Assembly: GCA_963725645.1 (NCBI GenBank)
Contig: CAVRZD010000006.1
Coordinates: 496,001 to 560,000, forward strand
DNA length: 64,000 nucleotides
From: JALYZC01 sp963725645
GTDB lineage: Bacteria; Actinomycetota; Thermoleophilia; Solirubrobacterales; Solirubrobacteraceae
Reading direction: 5' to 3'
Part shown: in pieces, positions 40,080 to 49,490 of the stretch
How the letters are laid out: the number at the start of each line of letters is the position of its first letter
Position numbering within the stretch: position 1 is the first letter of the stretch
Notes under the pieces: model-generated
Database searches by the model: none
What the model saw: only the letters and a program-made list of their open reading frames with translations
What the model was told of the DNA's origin: nothing
Translations under genes and position numbers: made by a program

Positions 40080-41453
40080 ATGGCGCCGGAGCGGTTGAGT
40101 CCGCAGGACGCGCGCATCCTCGCGCTGGAGTCGCCGACGATCGCCGGGCACACCTGCAAGACGGTGATCGCCGAGCGTCCGCCCGGCGTCGACGACGTCG
40201 TGGCGGCGCTGCGAGCGTCGGTCGCGGCGCGCGCGGGCCGCGTGCCGCGGGTCCGCCAGCGGGTCGTGCCGACTCCTTTGCACGTGGCGCCGCCGGCCTG
40301 GATCGACGACCCGGGCTTCGACGTCGCGCGCCAGGTCACGCGCGTGGACACCGACGGCCCGGTGTCGGACGCGCGGATGCGCGAGCTGATCGCCGCCCGC
40401 TTCGCGGTGCGGCTGCCGCGCGATCGCCCGCTGTGGCACATCGACGTGATCGAGGGTCTCGAGGGCGATCGCGTCGCCTACGTCCTGCTCCTCCACCATG
40501 CGATGGCCGACGGCACCGCTGCGCTGCGCATCGGCGCCGCGCTGCTGTGGGACGAGGAGGCCGACCCGCCCGCGCCCGAGCCGGCGCCGTGGACCCCGAC
40601 GCCGGCGCCCGCGACGGGCGCGCTGCTCGCGACGGCGGCGCGCGACCGCCTGCGCGGAGCCGGCAGGGCGGCACGTGAGCTGGGCCGCGACCTTCGCTCG
40701 CCGGACCGGCTGCGCCGGCCCTCGCCGCGCGTGCTCGTGCAGGCGCTGCGCCGCGACGGCGACGAGTCGCCGCTCGACGTGCCGATCGGGTCCCACCGGC
40801 GCGTCGCGTTCGTGATGTCGTCGCTCGCCGACTTCAAGCGCATCCGCGCCGCGGCGGGGAACGGCACGACCGTCAACGACGTCGTGCTCGCCGCGATGGC
40901 GGGAGCGCTGCGGACGTGGCTCGCCCACCGCGGCGTCGAGGCGCCGCACCTGCGGGTGAAGGTGCCGGTGAGCATGCACGCCGGCGACGAGGAGCGCAGC
41001 ACGGTTGGCAACCGCGACTCGTTCTTCTTCGCCGACCTGCCGGTGGCCGAGCCGGATGCGCGCGAGCGCCTGGCCGCCGTTCGGCGGGAGACCGCGCTGC
41101 GCAAGCGCGCGGGTGACGCCGACGCGGTGTACCTGTTCTTCAGCGATCTCGCGCGCGTGTCGCGCGCGATCGAGAGGCGGGTCGAACGGCTCGCGGTGAG
41201 CCCGCGCGCGTTCTCGCTGTGCGTGTCCAACGTGCCCGGGCCGCGCGGGCCACGCTGGGTGCTGGGCGGCGAGGTGCGCGCGTTCTACTCGCTGGCCGAG
41301 GTCGCGCAGCGCCACGGCCTGCGGGTCGCCGTCTTCTCCTTCTCCGGCGCGCTGTCGTTCGGATTGTGCGCCGATGCCGACGCGCTCCCCGACCTCGACG
41401 TGCTCGCGGCGGGACTCGACGACGCGATCGCCGAGCTGCTCGCCATCGCCTGA
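40080..41453 (+). CDS. WS/DGAT family acyltransferase (wax ester synthase / diacylglycerol acyltransferase)
   Basis: The 457-residue protein has the HHxxxDG active-site motif as HHAMADG (about residues 140-146). It also has PLWHIDVIEGLEGDRVAYVL before it, VNDVVLAAMAGALR, the PVSMH segment, and SNVPGPRGPRWVLGGEVRAFY, all standard for WS/DGAT enzymes. They join fatty acyl-CoA to alcohols or diacylglycerol, making wax esters and storage lipid at the membrane. The N-terminus starts with LSPQDARILALESP, a normal family opening. It stands alone; the lipid-related genes in this window (SCP2, alcohol dehydrogenase) are 13 kb away. Confidence 0.88.
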   Translation: MAPERLSPQDARILALESPTIAGHTCKTVIAERPPGVDDVVAALRASVAARAGRVPRVRQRVVPTPLHVAPPAWIDDPGFDVARQVTRVDTDGPVSDARMRELIAARFAVRLPRDRPLWHIDVIEGLEGDRVAYVLLLHHAMADGTAALRIGAALLWDEEADPPAPEPAPWTPTPAPATGALLATAARDRLRGAGRAARELGRDLRSPDRLRRPSPRVLVQALRRDGDESPLDVPIGSHRRVAFVMSSLADFKRIRAAAGNGTTVNDVVLAAMAGALRTWLAHRGVEAPHLRVKVPVSMHAGDEERSTVGNRDSFFFADLPVAEPDARERLAAVRRETALRKRAGDADAVYLFFSDLARVSRAIERRVERLAVSPRAFSLCVSNVPGPRGPRWVLGGEVRAFYSLAEVAQRHGLRVAVFSFSGALSFGLCADADALPDLDVLAAGLDDAIAELLAIA

Positions 41454-41608
41454 CAGTTTGCACTTGCGCCGTCGCGGCGCCCGTCATAACGTCCCAGACG
41501 GTCCCGGTCCTGGGCGGCACACCACCCTGCAAGGTCCAGGCGCCGCCGCTGATCCAGGGCCGGCGCACGGCATACCCGCAGCTCCGCAGGTCGCCGCCGT
41601 AGGCGGTC

Positions 41609-42544
41609 CTACCCCCGCAGCGGGATCGGCGCGGCCTGGAAGGTGGTGATGCGCTGGAGCTCGGCGACGCGTTCGGCGATCTCGTCCGGGGTGAGGCGCT
41701 GCACGCGCTCGGTCCCGAACTCCTGCACGTTGAACGACGCCATCGCCGTTCCGTAGGCCATCGCGCGGCGCAGCAGCTCGTCGGTCAGCTCGTCCTCCGC
41801 GTGCGCCGCGATGTAGCCGACGAAGCCGCCGGCGAACGAGTCGCCCGCGCCGGTGGGGTCGAGGACCTCCTCCAACGGGAAGGCGGGCAGCGCGAACACG
41901 CCCTCGCGCGTGAACAGCGCAGCGCCGTACTCGCCCTGCTTGGCGACCACGAGCTGCGGGCCCCACTCCATGACCGTGCGCGCCGCGCGCAGGAGGTTGG
42001 GCTCCTCGGTCAGCATGCGCAGCTCGGCGTCGTTGAGCAGCAGCGCGTCGACCCCGGAGATCGTGCGCACGAGCGAGTCGCGCGCGGTCTCGATCCACAG
42101 GTTCATCGAGTCCATGGCGACGAAGCGCGCGGTGGCGCACTGCTCGCGCACGCCGTGCTGGAGGTCGGGCTGGATGTTGGCGAGGAAGAGCACCTCGGCC
42201 TCGCGCGAGGCACCGGACAGCTTGGGCTCGAAGTCCCCGAACACGTTGAGCTGCGTGTCGTCGGTGTGCGCGGTGTTGAGGTCGTAGTCGTAGTGGCCGC
42301 GCCAGAAGAACGTGCGACCGCCGGCGACGTGCTCGATGTCCCCGGTGTCCACCCCGCGGGCCTGAAGCGCGCCGTGCTCGGCCTCGCCGAAGTCGTCACC
42401 GACCGGGCCGACGACGTGCACGTCGGTGAAGAAGGACGCGGCCAGGGAGAAGTGGACGGCCGACCCGCCCAGCATCCGCTCGCGCTCGCCGAACGGCGTC
42501 TTGACCGCGTCGAACGCGATCGATCCCACCACGGTGACGCTCAT
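41609..42544 (-). CDS. PfkB-family carbohydrate/nucleoside kinase
   Basis: This is a 311-residue ribokinase-fold kinase. VVGSIAFDAVKTPFGERERM and LGGSAVHFSLAASFF form the substrate-side N-terminus; GPVGDDFG follows. The C-terminal PfkB signature 2 is DPTGAGDSFAGGFVGYIA (about 243-260), holding the catalytic Asp and the anion hole. LLNDAELRMLT and VVAKQGEYGAALF also fit. Family members phosphorylate sugars or adenosine; the FERERMLGG form resembles adenosine-kinase-like actinobacterial proteins, not proven. Divergent from the quinone oxidoreductase with overlapping promoters. Confidence 0.85.
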   Translation of the reverse strand: MSVTVVGSIAFDAVKTPFGERERMLGGSAVHFSLAASFFTDVHVVGPVGDDFGEAEHGALQARGVDTGDIEHVAGGRTFFWRGHYDYDLNTAHTDDTQLNVFGDFEPKLSGASREAEVLFLANIQPDLQHGVREQCATARFVAMDSMNLWIETARDSLVRTISGVDALLLNDAELRMLTEEPNLLRAARTVMEWGPQLVVAKQGEYGAALFTREGVFALPAFPLEEVLDPTGAGDSFAGGFVGYIAAHAEDELTDELLRRAMAYGTAMASFNVQEFGTERVQRLTPDEIAERVAELQRITTFQAAPIPLRG

Positions 42545-42554
42545 CGCGGCCGGG

Positions 42555-42596
42555 AGGGTACCGGCCTGCCGTCGGGCCGGGTCCCGCCGCTAGGCT
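42555..42596. promoter_or_regulatory. Divergent leaderless-type promoters of the PfkB kinase and the quinone oxidoreductase
   Basis: On the plus strand TAGGCT (42591-42596) lies nine bases before ATG 42606. On the minus strand TACCCT (42555-42560) lies ten bases before ATG 42544. Neither start has a Shine-Dalgarno sequence. The two genes share a control region of only about 60 bases. Confidence 0.4.
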
Positions 42597-42605
42597 CCAA
42601 AGCCA

Positions 42606-43560
42606 ATGCGCGCGATCCGGATCGAGGAGTTCGGCGGGCCCGAGGTGCTCCGGCTCGCCGACGTGCCGGTGCCCGAGCCGGGCGAGGGCGAGGTGCTGAT
42701 CAGGGTCAGCCGGGCGGGAATGAACTACGCCGACACGCACCAGCGCACCAACGACTACCTCGCGCGCTACGAGCTCCCGCTGGTGCCCGGCGGCGAGGTG
42801 GCCGGCGTGCGCGAGGACACCGGCGAGCGCGTGGTGGCGATGTGCGGCCTCGGCGGCTACGCGGAGTACGCGACCGCGCCCGAGGCGCTGACCTTTCCGA
42901 TCCCGGACGGCGTCGACGACGGCGCAGCGCTCGCGCTGCTGATCCAGGGGCTGACGGCCTGGCACCTCTACCGCACCTCGGCCAAGGTGGCGCCCGGGGA
43001 GTCCGTCGTGGTGCACGCCGCCGCGGGCGGCGTTGGCTCGCTCGCGGTGCAGCTGGGCCGGCCGATGGGCGCGGGCCGCGTGATCGCCACAGCCTCGACC
43101 GAGGAGAAGCGCGCGCTGGCCCTGGAGCTCGGCGCCGACGTGGCCATCGACGCCGTCGCCCGCGGGCATGAAGGAGCGGCTGGAGGAGGCCAACGATCAG
43201 CGCAAGGTCGACGTCGTATTCGAGATGGCGGGCGGCGAGGTCTTCGAGGCGTCGCTCGCGGCGCTGGCCCCCTTCGGCCGCCTGGTCACCTACGGGATCG
43301 CCTCGCGCCAGCCCAACGAGGTCTCGAGCGGTGCGCTGATGCGCCGCTCGCGCGCGGTCGTCGGCTTCTGGCTCATGCACTGCATCGGGCGCCCGGAGAT
43401 GGTCGACGAGGCGCTCGCGGACCTGTTCGGCCGCGTGCAGCGCGGCGAGCTGCGCGTGCACGTGGGGGCGACCTACCCGCTCGCGGACGCGTCCCGCGCC
43501 CAGGTCGACCTGGCCGAGCGCCGCACGATGGGCAAGCTGCTGCTGGACCCCTCCGCCTAG
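42606..43560 (+). CDS. Zinc-independent quinone oxidoreductase (MDR superfamily), frame-shifted
   Basis: The first part (42606 to about 43160) encodes MRAIRIEEFGGPEVLRLADV and the usual GroES-like fold, then VVHAAAGGVGSLAVQLGR, the NADPH motif. It stops making sense after GADVAIDAVA. The rest of the protein (GMKERLEEANDQRKVDVVFE onward, to MGKLLLDPSA) continues in the next frame up to the TAG at 43560. Removing one C from the CCC run at 43159-43161 restores one open frame of about 318 residues, the normal length for NADPH:quinone reductases. The break is either a sequencing error or a recent null mutation. Confidence 0.75.
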
Positions 43561-43574
43561 ACTCTCCAGTCCGC

Positions 43575-44996
43575 ATGACCGCCTTCGCCGACCTCGGCCT
43601 GTCCGAGACCACGCTTGCGGCGCTGAGCGACGTCGGGTACGAGTCGCCCAGTCCCATCCAGGTCCAGGCGATCCCGCCGCTGCTCGAGGGCCGCGACGTG
43701 ATCGGCCAGGCGCAGACCGGGACCGGCAAGACCGCGGCCTTCGGGCTGCCGATGATCGAGTACGTCGATCCCGAGGACGACGCGGTGCAGGGCCTCGTCC
43801 TCACGCCCACGCGCGAGCTGTGCATCCAGGTCACGCAGGCGATCCGCGCCTACGCGGCGCGCAAGGGCGTGGACGTCGTGGCCGTGTTCGGCGGCGCGCC
43901 GATCCGCTCGCAGCAGGCGCAGCTGCGCGCCGGCGGGCAGATCGTGGTCGGCACCGTCGGGCGCGTGCTGGACCTGATCCAACGCCGCTCGCTGCTGCTC
44001 AGCGACGCCCGCTTCGTGGTGCTCGACGAGGCGGACGAGATGCTCGACCTCGGGTTCTTCGAGGACGTCGAGCGGATCCTGTCCCTGACCCCCGGCTCGC
44101 GCCAGACGGCCCTGTTCTCGGCCACGATCCCGCCCGAGGTCCGCGGCCTGGCGGACCAGTACCTGCTCGATCCGATCACCGTGAAGGTCAAGGCGGCCAC
44201 GCTCACGATCGACACGGTCGAACAGTTCGCGGTCAAGGTGTCGGGGAAGGAGAAGAACGAGACCCTGGTGCGGGTCCTCGAGGCCGAGCGCCCCGCGCAG
44301 GCGATTGTCTTCGTGCGCACGAAGATCCGCTGCGACCAGCTGTACCGGACGCTGCGCGACAAGGGCTGGGACGTCAAGGCCCTGCACGGCGACATGAGCC
44401 AGGGCGCACGCGACGGCGTGATGATCTCGTTCAAGGAGGGGCGCCTGCCGCTGCTCGTGGCGACCGACGTCGCGGCCCGCGGCCTCGACATCTCCAGCGT
44501 CACGCACGTGATCAATTTCGACGTCCCCACATCGCCCGACGTCTACGTGCACCGCATCGGGCGCACGGGGCGCGTCGGCCGCTCCGGCCGCGCGATCACC
44601 TTCTACGAGCCCCGCCAGGAGCGCGAGCTCAAGGCGATCGAGCGCCACGCCAACACCGAGATCGCGCCGTGGTCCGAGGGCGCCCACATCGAGCCGAAGC
44701 CGGTGGAGGAGCGGCCGCGCCGCCACTCCAAGCCGCACGTCTCGCGCAATGGGTCCGAGCCGCAGGCCAAGCTGATCGTCAACGCCGGCCGCACCGCCGG
44801 GCTGGAGGTCGCCGACCTCGTGCACGCGATCACCGGCGCCGCCGGCCTCGACGGCGAGGCGGTGCGCAACGTGCAGGTGCTCGACCGCTTCGCCTTCGTC
44901 GAGGTCCCGGCGGCCGAGGCGGAGCGCGTGATCGAGTCGGTCAGCGGGACTTCCGTGCGTGGCCGCGAACTCAAACTCGAGCAAACGGGAGGCTGA
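43575..44996 (+). CDS. DEAD-box RNA helicase with DbpA-like RNA-binding domain
   Basis: The 473-residue protein has the Q motif FADLGLSETTLAALSDVGYE, motif I AQTGTGKTAAFGLP, Ia PTRELCIQ, II VLDEADEMLDLGF, III FSATIP, IV IVFVRTK, V ATDVAARGLDI and VI HRIGRTGR. The C-terminal region (about 395-473, AKLIVNAGRTAGLEVADLVHA) is a DbpA-type RNA-binding domain. Such helicases unwind structured RNA in ribosome assembly and cold adaptation; actinobacterial members are often DeaD/CsdA-like. It begins 14 bases after the oxidoreductase stop, and a TAGACT hexamer precedes it at 43558. The cyclophilin gene starts 2 bases after its stop. Confidence 0.93.
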   Translation: MTAFADLGLSETTLAALSDVGYESPSPIQVQAIPPLLEGRDVIGQAQTGTGKTAAFGLPMIEYVDPEDDAVQGLVLTPTRELCIQVTQAIRAYAARKGVDVVAVFGGAPIRSQQAQLRAGGQIVVGTVGRVLDLIQRRSLLLSDARFVVLDEADEMLDLGFFEDVERILSLTPGSRQTALFSATIPPEVRGLADQYLLDPITVKVKAATLTIDTVEQFAVKVSGKEKNETLVRVLEAERPAQAIVFVRTKIRCDQLYRTLRDKGWDVKALHGDMSQGARDGVMISFKEGRLPLLVATDVAARGLDISSVTHVINFDVPTSPDVYVHRIGRTGRVGRSGRAITFYEPRQERELKAIERHANTEIAPWSEGAHIEPKPVEERPRRHSKPHVSRNGSEPQAKLIVNAGRTAGLEVADLVHAITGAAGLDGEAVRNVQVLDRFAFVEVPAAEAERVIESVSGTSVRGRELKLEQTGG

Positions 44997-44998
44997 AT

Positions 44999-45457
44999 AT
45001 GTCCAACGCCACGATGCACACGTCCGCCGGGCCGATCCAGCTCGAGTTCTTCGACGCGGACGCGCCCAAGACCGTCGAGAACTTCCGCACGCTCTCGGCC
45101 GACGGGTTCTACGACGGGCTGATCTTCCACCGCGTGATCCCGGACTTCATGATCCAGGGCGGCTGTCCACAGGGAACGGGGACCGGCGGCCCCGGGTACA
45201 CGTTCGACGACGAGTCCAACGACCACAAGATCGAGCGCGGCGCGCTCGCGATGGCCAACGCGGGCCCGAACACGAACGGCTCGCAGTTCTTCATCGTCAC
45301 GACCGAGGCGGCCCCGTGGCTCGACGGCAAGCACACGGTCTTCGGCCGGGTGACCGAGGGCATGGATGCCGTCGACGCGATCGAGGGGGCGCGGACCGGC
45401 GCCAACGACCGCCCGGTCGAGGACCAGACGATCGAACGCGTCGAGCTCGCCGAGTAG
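44999..45457 (+). CDS. Cyclophilin-type peptidyl-prolyl cis-trans isomerase
   Basis: The 152-residue single cyclophilin domain shows ADAPKTVENFRTLSADGFYD, then GLIFHRVIPDFMIQGG with the catalytic Arg, FDDESNDHKIERGALAMANA and GSQFFIVTTEAAPWLDGKHT. No signal peptide is present, so it acts in the cytosol on proline bonds of new proteins. GGGAGG, overlapping the helicase stop, is its ribosome-binding site, so the two are one operon. The pairing of RNA helicase and chaperone suggests stress or cold response. Confidence 0.93.
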   Translation: MSNATMHTSAGPIQLEFFDADAPKTVENFRTLSADGFYDGLIFHRVIPDFMIQGGCPQGTGTGGPGYTFDDESNDHKIERGALAMANAGPNTNGSQFFIVTTEAAPWLDGKHTVFGRVTEGMDAVDAIEGARTGANDRPVEDQTIERVELAE

Positions 45458-45496
45458 AACGTCAAGCGGCGGCAATCGGGCGCCGATGCGACCGGC

Positions 45497-45907
45497 ATGA
45501 CCCTGGCGCGGGGACTTCGCCCTGCCGGCATGCTCGCTGCGGCTGCCGCCGCACTGGCCGGCGCCGGCGGCGCCGGCGCGGCGCCGGGCGCGCGCCCCGC
45601 GTCGACCGCGGTCGGGGTCGGCGAGCGCGAGTTCCGCATCGCCGTGTACCGGCCGGTCGTGGCGCCGGGCGCCCTGCGCCTCAACGTCACCAACCGGGGC
45701 GAGGACGTGCACGACCTCGTGGTGCTGGATCGGCGCGGCCGCCGGCTGGCGGCGAGCGGCGAGATCGGCGCCGGGGCCCGTGCCACCATTCGCGTCACGC
45801 TCCGGCGTGCCGGCACCTACCGTCTCCTCTGCACGAGGGACGACCACGCCGCCCGCGGCATGCGGGCGCGGCTGCGCGTCCGGCCTCCGCCGAGGGCGGC
45901 GCGCTGA
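45497..45907 (+). CDS. Exported cupredoxin-like protein
   Basis: The 136-residue product has a signal peptide (to about residue 28, GGAGAAPG). It then has a small beta sandwich with blue-copper ligands: His in GEDVHDLVVLD, and the C-x4-H-x4-M loop in LLCTRDDHAARGM near the C-terminus (in the arrangement of plastocyanin and azurin). It would carry electrons or bind copper outside the cell. Its TGA shares a base with the ATG of the next gene, so the exported DUF1800/DUF1501 genes that follow belong to the same transcript and may be a functional set. Confidence 0.75.
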   Translation: MTLARGLRPAGMLAAAAAALAGAGGAGAAPGARPASTAVGVGEREFRIAVYRPVVAPGALRLNVTNRGEDVHDLVVLDRRGRRLAASGEIGAGARATIRVTLRRAGTYRLLCTRDDHAARGMRARLRVRPPPRAAR

Positions 45908-47257
45908 TGGCGGCTCGCCGTCGCCGTCCCGCGCGCTCGGGCTGGACCGAGGCTCACGTCCGGCGCCTGTTCTGGCGCGCGGGCTTCGGCGCCACCCCAG
46001 CCGAGGCGCGTCGCTGGGCCGCCCGCGGCCGCGCCGCGACGCTGCGGTGGATCGTCGACGGCGGCCCGGGGCCGCGGATGCGCGGCGCGGCGCCGACCGT
46101 CAAGGGCAGGCCGCTGGACCCCGTCAACGAGTACGGCCACGACGTGCTGTGGTGGCTCGACCGCATGGTGCGCTCGCAGCGGCCACTGGTGGAGAAGATG
46201 ACGCTGTTCTGGCACGACCACTTCGCCACGGCCGACCAGGACACACCGTTGATGCTGCGCCAGAACACCGCGCTGCGGCGCGGCGCGCTGGGATCGTTCC
46301 GCGGCCTGCTCGGCGCGGTCACGCGCGATCCGGCGATGCAGCTGTTCCTCTCGCTCGCCGATTCCGACAAGCGGGCGCCCAACGAGAACTACCCGCGCGA
46401 GCTGATGGAGCTCTTCACGCTCGGGTCCGGCTACAGCGAGCGCGACATCCGCGAGGCCGCCAGGGCGCTGACCGGATGGGAGAGCCACTACGCCAACGAC
46501 AGGTTCCAGGGCATCCGCTTCAACCCCGAGTCGCACGATCCCGGCAGCAAGCGGATCTTCGGCGCGCTCGGGCCGGTTCGGCACCGACGACGTGCTCGAC
46601 CTCGTCGTCGCCCATCCGAAGCACGCGCCGTTCCTGGTGGCCAAGCTGTGGAGCTTCTTCGTCGCCGAGCCCCCGCGGCGGGCGACGGTGCGGAGCCTGG
46701 CGGCGGTGTACCGCCGCTCCGGCCTGCGGGTCAAGCCGGTGGTGCGCGCGATCCTCTCGCACCCGTCGCTGTACCGCTCGCTCGACGCGCCGGACATGGT
46801 CAAGGCGCCGGTCGTGCTGGTGGCCGGCGCGCTGCGGGCCACCGGCCAGGGCGTGCACACCGATGACTGGACGTGGCTGCTCTCGACGATGGGGCAGACG
46901 CTGTTTGCGCCGCCGTCGGTGGCGGGCTGGGAATGGGGGCCGGCCTGGATGTCGTCCAACAGCATGCGCGCGCGCTTCGACTTCGCCAACGTGATGCTCG
47001 ACCAACCGCGCCTGAAGGTGCCGGAGGACTCGGGCAACGCGCGGCTCGCCGCGGCCGATCAGCTGCGCCGCGCGAGCGGGGCGACGGGCGCGCCGTGGCT
47101 CTCCGCGCGCACGCGGGCGGCGCTGATGTCGCTGGCCGCCGGCTCCTACCGGGACCTCAAGGCGGACGACGACGGCGGCCGGCGCAACCGCGCCACGCTC
47201 CTTCAGCGCTCGCTGCGCCACCTCATGCTCGCCGGTCCGGACGCCCAGCTCCATTGA
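45907..47257 (+). CDS. DUF1800 family protein, frame-shifted
   Basis: The first part (to about 46570) reads VRRLFWRAGFGATPAEARRW, the usual DUF1800 opening. It goes on with MTLFWHDHFATADQD, RGLLGAVTRDPAMQLFLS, NENYPRELMELFTLGSGYSE and EAARALTGW, all family hallmarks. At 46573 a surplus C in GGGCCGG shifts the frame. The rest, starting RFGTDDVLDLVVAHPKHAPF and ending DAQLH, continues in the next frame to 47257; corrected length is about 449 residues. DUF1800 proteins nearly always pair with DUF1501 proteins, as here, and are linked to export and surface polysaccharide handling, without a proven reaction. Confidence 0.8.
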
Positions 47258-47259
47258 CG

Positions 47260-48621
47260 ATGGCAGGGAACTGCGCACACCGGGGCTGCAACGACTTCCG
47301 CCAGACGAGCGAGGCCACGCGGCGGCGCTGGCTGGGCGCGCCGCTGACGCGCCGCCAGGTCCTCGGCGCCGGGTTGGGCTTCGGCCTGAGCGTCTACGCG
47401 GCGCGCGCGATGCCGCTGGCGCGGATGCTCGAGGCCGCCGAGGCGGAGGCGGCCGCCGCCCCGAACGCCCCGGTGCTCGTCACCGTGTTCCTGCCGGGCG
47501 GCTGCGACCTGCTCAACACGCTCGTGCCGCTGCACGACTTCGGGCGCTACGCCGACCTGCGCAAGCACATCCGCCTCGACGGCGCGCCCACGCTCGGCGG
47601 CTCCGGGCTGGGCATCCACCCGTCGCTCGCGACCGGCACGCGCGGCGGGGTCAAGGGCCTCTACGAGGCGGGGAAGGTGGGGGTGCTCCCGGGCATCGAC
47701 TACGCCAACCCGGACCTGTCCCATTTCCACTCCCGCCACTTCTGGGAGACCGGCCTGATCACGCAGGACGCTGCGCCGGGCTGGCTCGGCCGCTGGCTGG
47801 ACCGCCACGGCTCGCCCGACAACGCGCTCCAGGGCCTGTCGCTGGACTACTCGCTCTCGCCGGTGTTGCGCTCCGGCCAGGCGCCGGTCGCCGCCGTCGC
47901 CTCGCCCGCGGATGCCAAGCTCTACATCAACGGGACCTGGGGGAAGGGGCTCGACCAGGCGCTCGCCGCCTGGGACCGGATCAGCGCGCCGCGGCCGCGC
48001 GCGCCGGGTCCGGCGGCGGCGTTCGGCGCGGCGCGGCTGGCCAAGCAGGTCGGCGACCGCCTCGCGCCGTACGCGAAGCACGACGACAACGGCCCCGACC
48101 CGCTCGCGCCGCCGGTCCCCTATCCAGCCGAGAACGAGCTCGGCAAGCGCCTCGGCCGGCTGGCCGCGCTCCTATCGCTGCCGCTCGGCGTGCGCGTCGC
48201 CACGGTGGACGCCGACGGCGAGTTCGACACCCATGACAACCAACCCGCCGACCTCGCCAAGGCGCTGAAGACCACCGGCGAGGCCCTCGCGGCCTTCCAG
48301 CTCGACCTCGAGGTCCGCGGCCTGGCCGACCGCGTGCTGACGCTCGTGTGGTCGGAGTTCGGCCGCCGCCCCGAGGACAACGACTCCTTCGGCACCGACC
48401 ACGGCGCCGGCGGGATTGCGATGGTGATTGGCACGCGCGCGAACTCGGGCGTGCTGAGCACGTACCCGAGCCTGTCCGCGTTCGATCGCGAGGACAACCT
48501 CGGAGTCACCGTCGACTTCCGCCAGGTCTACGCGAGCCTGATCGAGCAGTGGCTCGGCACCGCGGCGGCCGAGGTGATCCCCAACGCGGGCGCCTTCGGT
48601 CGCGTCCAACTCGTACGCTGA
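47260..48621 (+). CDS. DUF1501 family protein (sulfatase-like fold, Tat signal)
   Basis: The 453-residue product starts 2 bases after the DUF1800 stop. A twin-arginine-like signal LTRRQVLGAGLGFGLSVYA (about residues 29-47) points to Tat export of a folded, probably metal-containing enzyme. The core has VFLPGGCDLLNTLVPLHDFG, the HSRHFWETG segment, TVDADGEFDTHDNQ and VWSEFGRRPEDNDSFGTDHG, which align with the alkaline-phosphatase/sulfatase-like DUF1501 pattern (acidic and His metal ligands). The partner is DUF1800. The biochemical function is unproven in the whole family. Confidence 0.85.
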   Translation: MAGNCAHRGCNDFRQTSEATRRRWLGAPLTRRQVLGAGLGFGLSVYAARAMPLARMLEAAEAEAAAAPNAPVLVTVFLPGGCDLLNTLVPLHDFGRYADLRKHIRLDGAPTLGGSGLGIHPSLATGTRGGVKGLYEAGKVGVLPGIDYANPDLSHFHSRHFWETGLITQDAAPGWLGRWLDRHGSPDNALQGLSLDYSLSPVLRSGQAPVAAVASPADAKLYINGTWGKGLDQALAAWDRISAPRPRAPGPAAAFGAARLAKQVGDRLAPYAKHDDNGPDPLAPPVPYPAENELGKRLGRLAALLSLPLGVRVATVDADGEFDTHDNQPADLAKALKTTGEALAAFQLDLEVRGLADRVLTLVWSEFGRRPEDNDSFGTDHGAGGIAMVIGTRANSGVLSTYPSLSAFDREDNLGVTVDFRQVYASLIEQWLGTAAAEVIPNAGAFGRVQLVR

Positions 48622-48636
48622 TCGCGGCACGGACCG

Positions 48637-48642
48637 TATAGT
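48637..48642 (+). promoter_or_regulatory. -10 hexamer TATAGT before the membrane-anchored protein
   Basis: TATAGT lies 11 bases before GTG 48654 without a Shine-Dalgarno sequence. It is the best match to TATAAT that I see near any start in this window. Confidence 0.4.
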
Positions 48643-48653
48643 CAGCGCGACCG

Positions 48654-49490
48654 GTGTTCGGACGGGGAAACAAGGAGGAGGACTCGGGCCTCGGGAGCCT
48701 GTCGTCCGGCACGGTGTCGTCCGGACCGGGCGAGCCGCTCACGCTCGGACTGCCGGAGGGCTACTCGTCGTCGGCGCCGTCGCAGCCGCGGCGCCCACCG
48801 TCCGAGGGCCCCTCGGAGACGCCGCTGCTGATCGTGTTCATGGTGCTGGCCCTGGTCGCCGTCGGCGGGCTGCTGGTCAAGCTCGAGAACGACGACAAGG
48901 GGAAGCAGGCCGGGTCGGGCTCGGCCGGCGGGATCACCGCCTCCAGCGGCTCCAAGCTCGTGACCGGCAAGAGCTCCTACCTGCAGCCGAACCGCCTCGC
49001 CGCCGAGCTGCGGGACATCGACCACCGTGTCGGCGGCACGGCACGCATCGTCGACCTGCGGCTCGACGGCGACAGCTTCTCGGCCAGCTACGCCAACAGC
49101 GACGACAACCGCGTGCAGCTCACCAAGACGCCCAGCTTCACGAGCCGCAACACGATCCCGATCGCCGTCACCGCGGCGATCCCCAGCAACCAGATCAATC
49201 CGCAGGTCCCGCTGCGCCTCGTCAACGCGGTCCGCGAGCGCACCGGGCGCAAGCCCGAGGACATCGACTACGTGGTGTTCTCGGCCACGTTCGCGAAGCT
49301 CGGGTCGGCGTGGAGCGTCTTCCTCAACAAGGGCCCCGCGGCGCAGCGCCAGTTCGTCGCCGACATCGACGGCCGTGACCTGCGCCGTCCGGGCGAGCAG
49401 ACCCCCGCTGTGAAGCGCCGCCAGCAGCAGCGCACCGCCTGCCTCCAGCGTGCGCGCAGCGCGCAGCAGGCCGCGAGGTGCATCGCGTGA
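48654..49490 (+). CDS. Membrane-anchored protein of unknown function
   Basis: The 278-residue product has a Gly/Ser/Pro-rich cytosolic N-terminus (1-55), one membrane helix (LLIVFMVLALVAVGGLLVKL, about 61-80), and an extracellular domain of about 195 residues. That domain shows ELRDIDHRVGGTARIVDLRL, ANSDDNRVQLTKTPSF and INPQVPLRLVNAVRERTGRK, a beta-rich pattern I cannot assign. The C-terminal end has two Cys (TACLQRARS, ARCIA). The start is GTG 48654. Its TGA overlaps the GTG of the following gene by 4 bases, so both work together, perhaps as a membrane complex. Confidence 0.65.
   Translation: MFGRGNKEEDSGLGSLSSGTVSSGPGEPLTLGLPEGYSSSAPSQPRRPPSEGPSETPLLIVFMVLALVAVGGLLVKLENDDKGKQAGSGSAGGITASSGSKLVTGKSSYLQPNRLAAELRDIDHRVGGTARIVDLRLDGDSFSASYANSDDNRVQLTKTPSFTSRNTIPIAVTAAIPSNQINPQVPLRLVNAVRERTGRKPEDIDYVVFSATFAKLGSAWSVFLNKGPAAQRQFVADIDGRDLRRPGEQTPAVKRRQQQRTACLQRARSAQQAARCIA

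Noticed and set aside
43159..43168. Programmed +1 frameshift in the quinone oxidoreductase
   Set aside because: No slippery site or stimulatory stop codon is visible, the family is not known for it, and three other genes nearby have the same single-base problem.
42606..44996. A single fused oxidoreductase-helicase protein
   Set aside because: The frame is continuous by chance after the oxidoreductase frameshift; the middle part is nonsense and the helicase has its own start at 43575.
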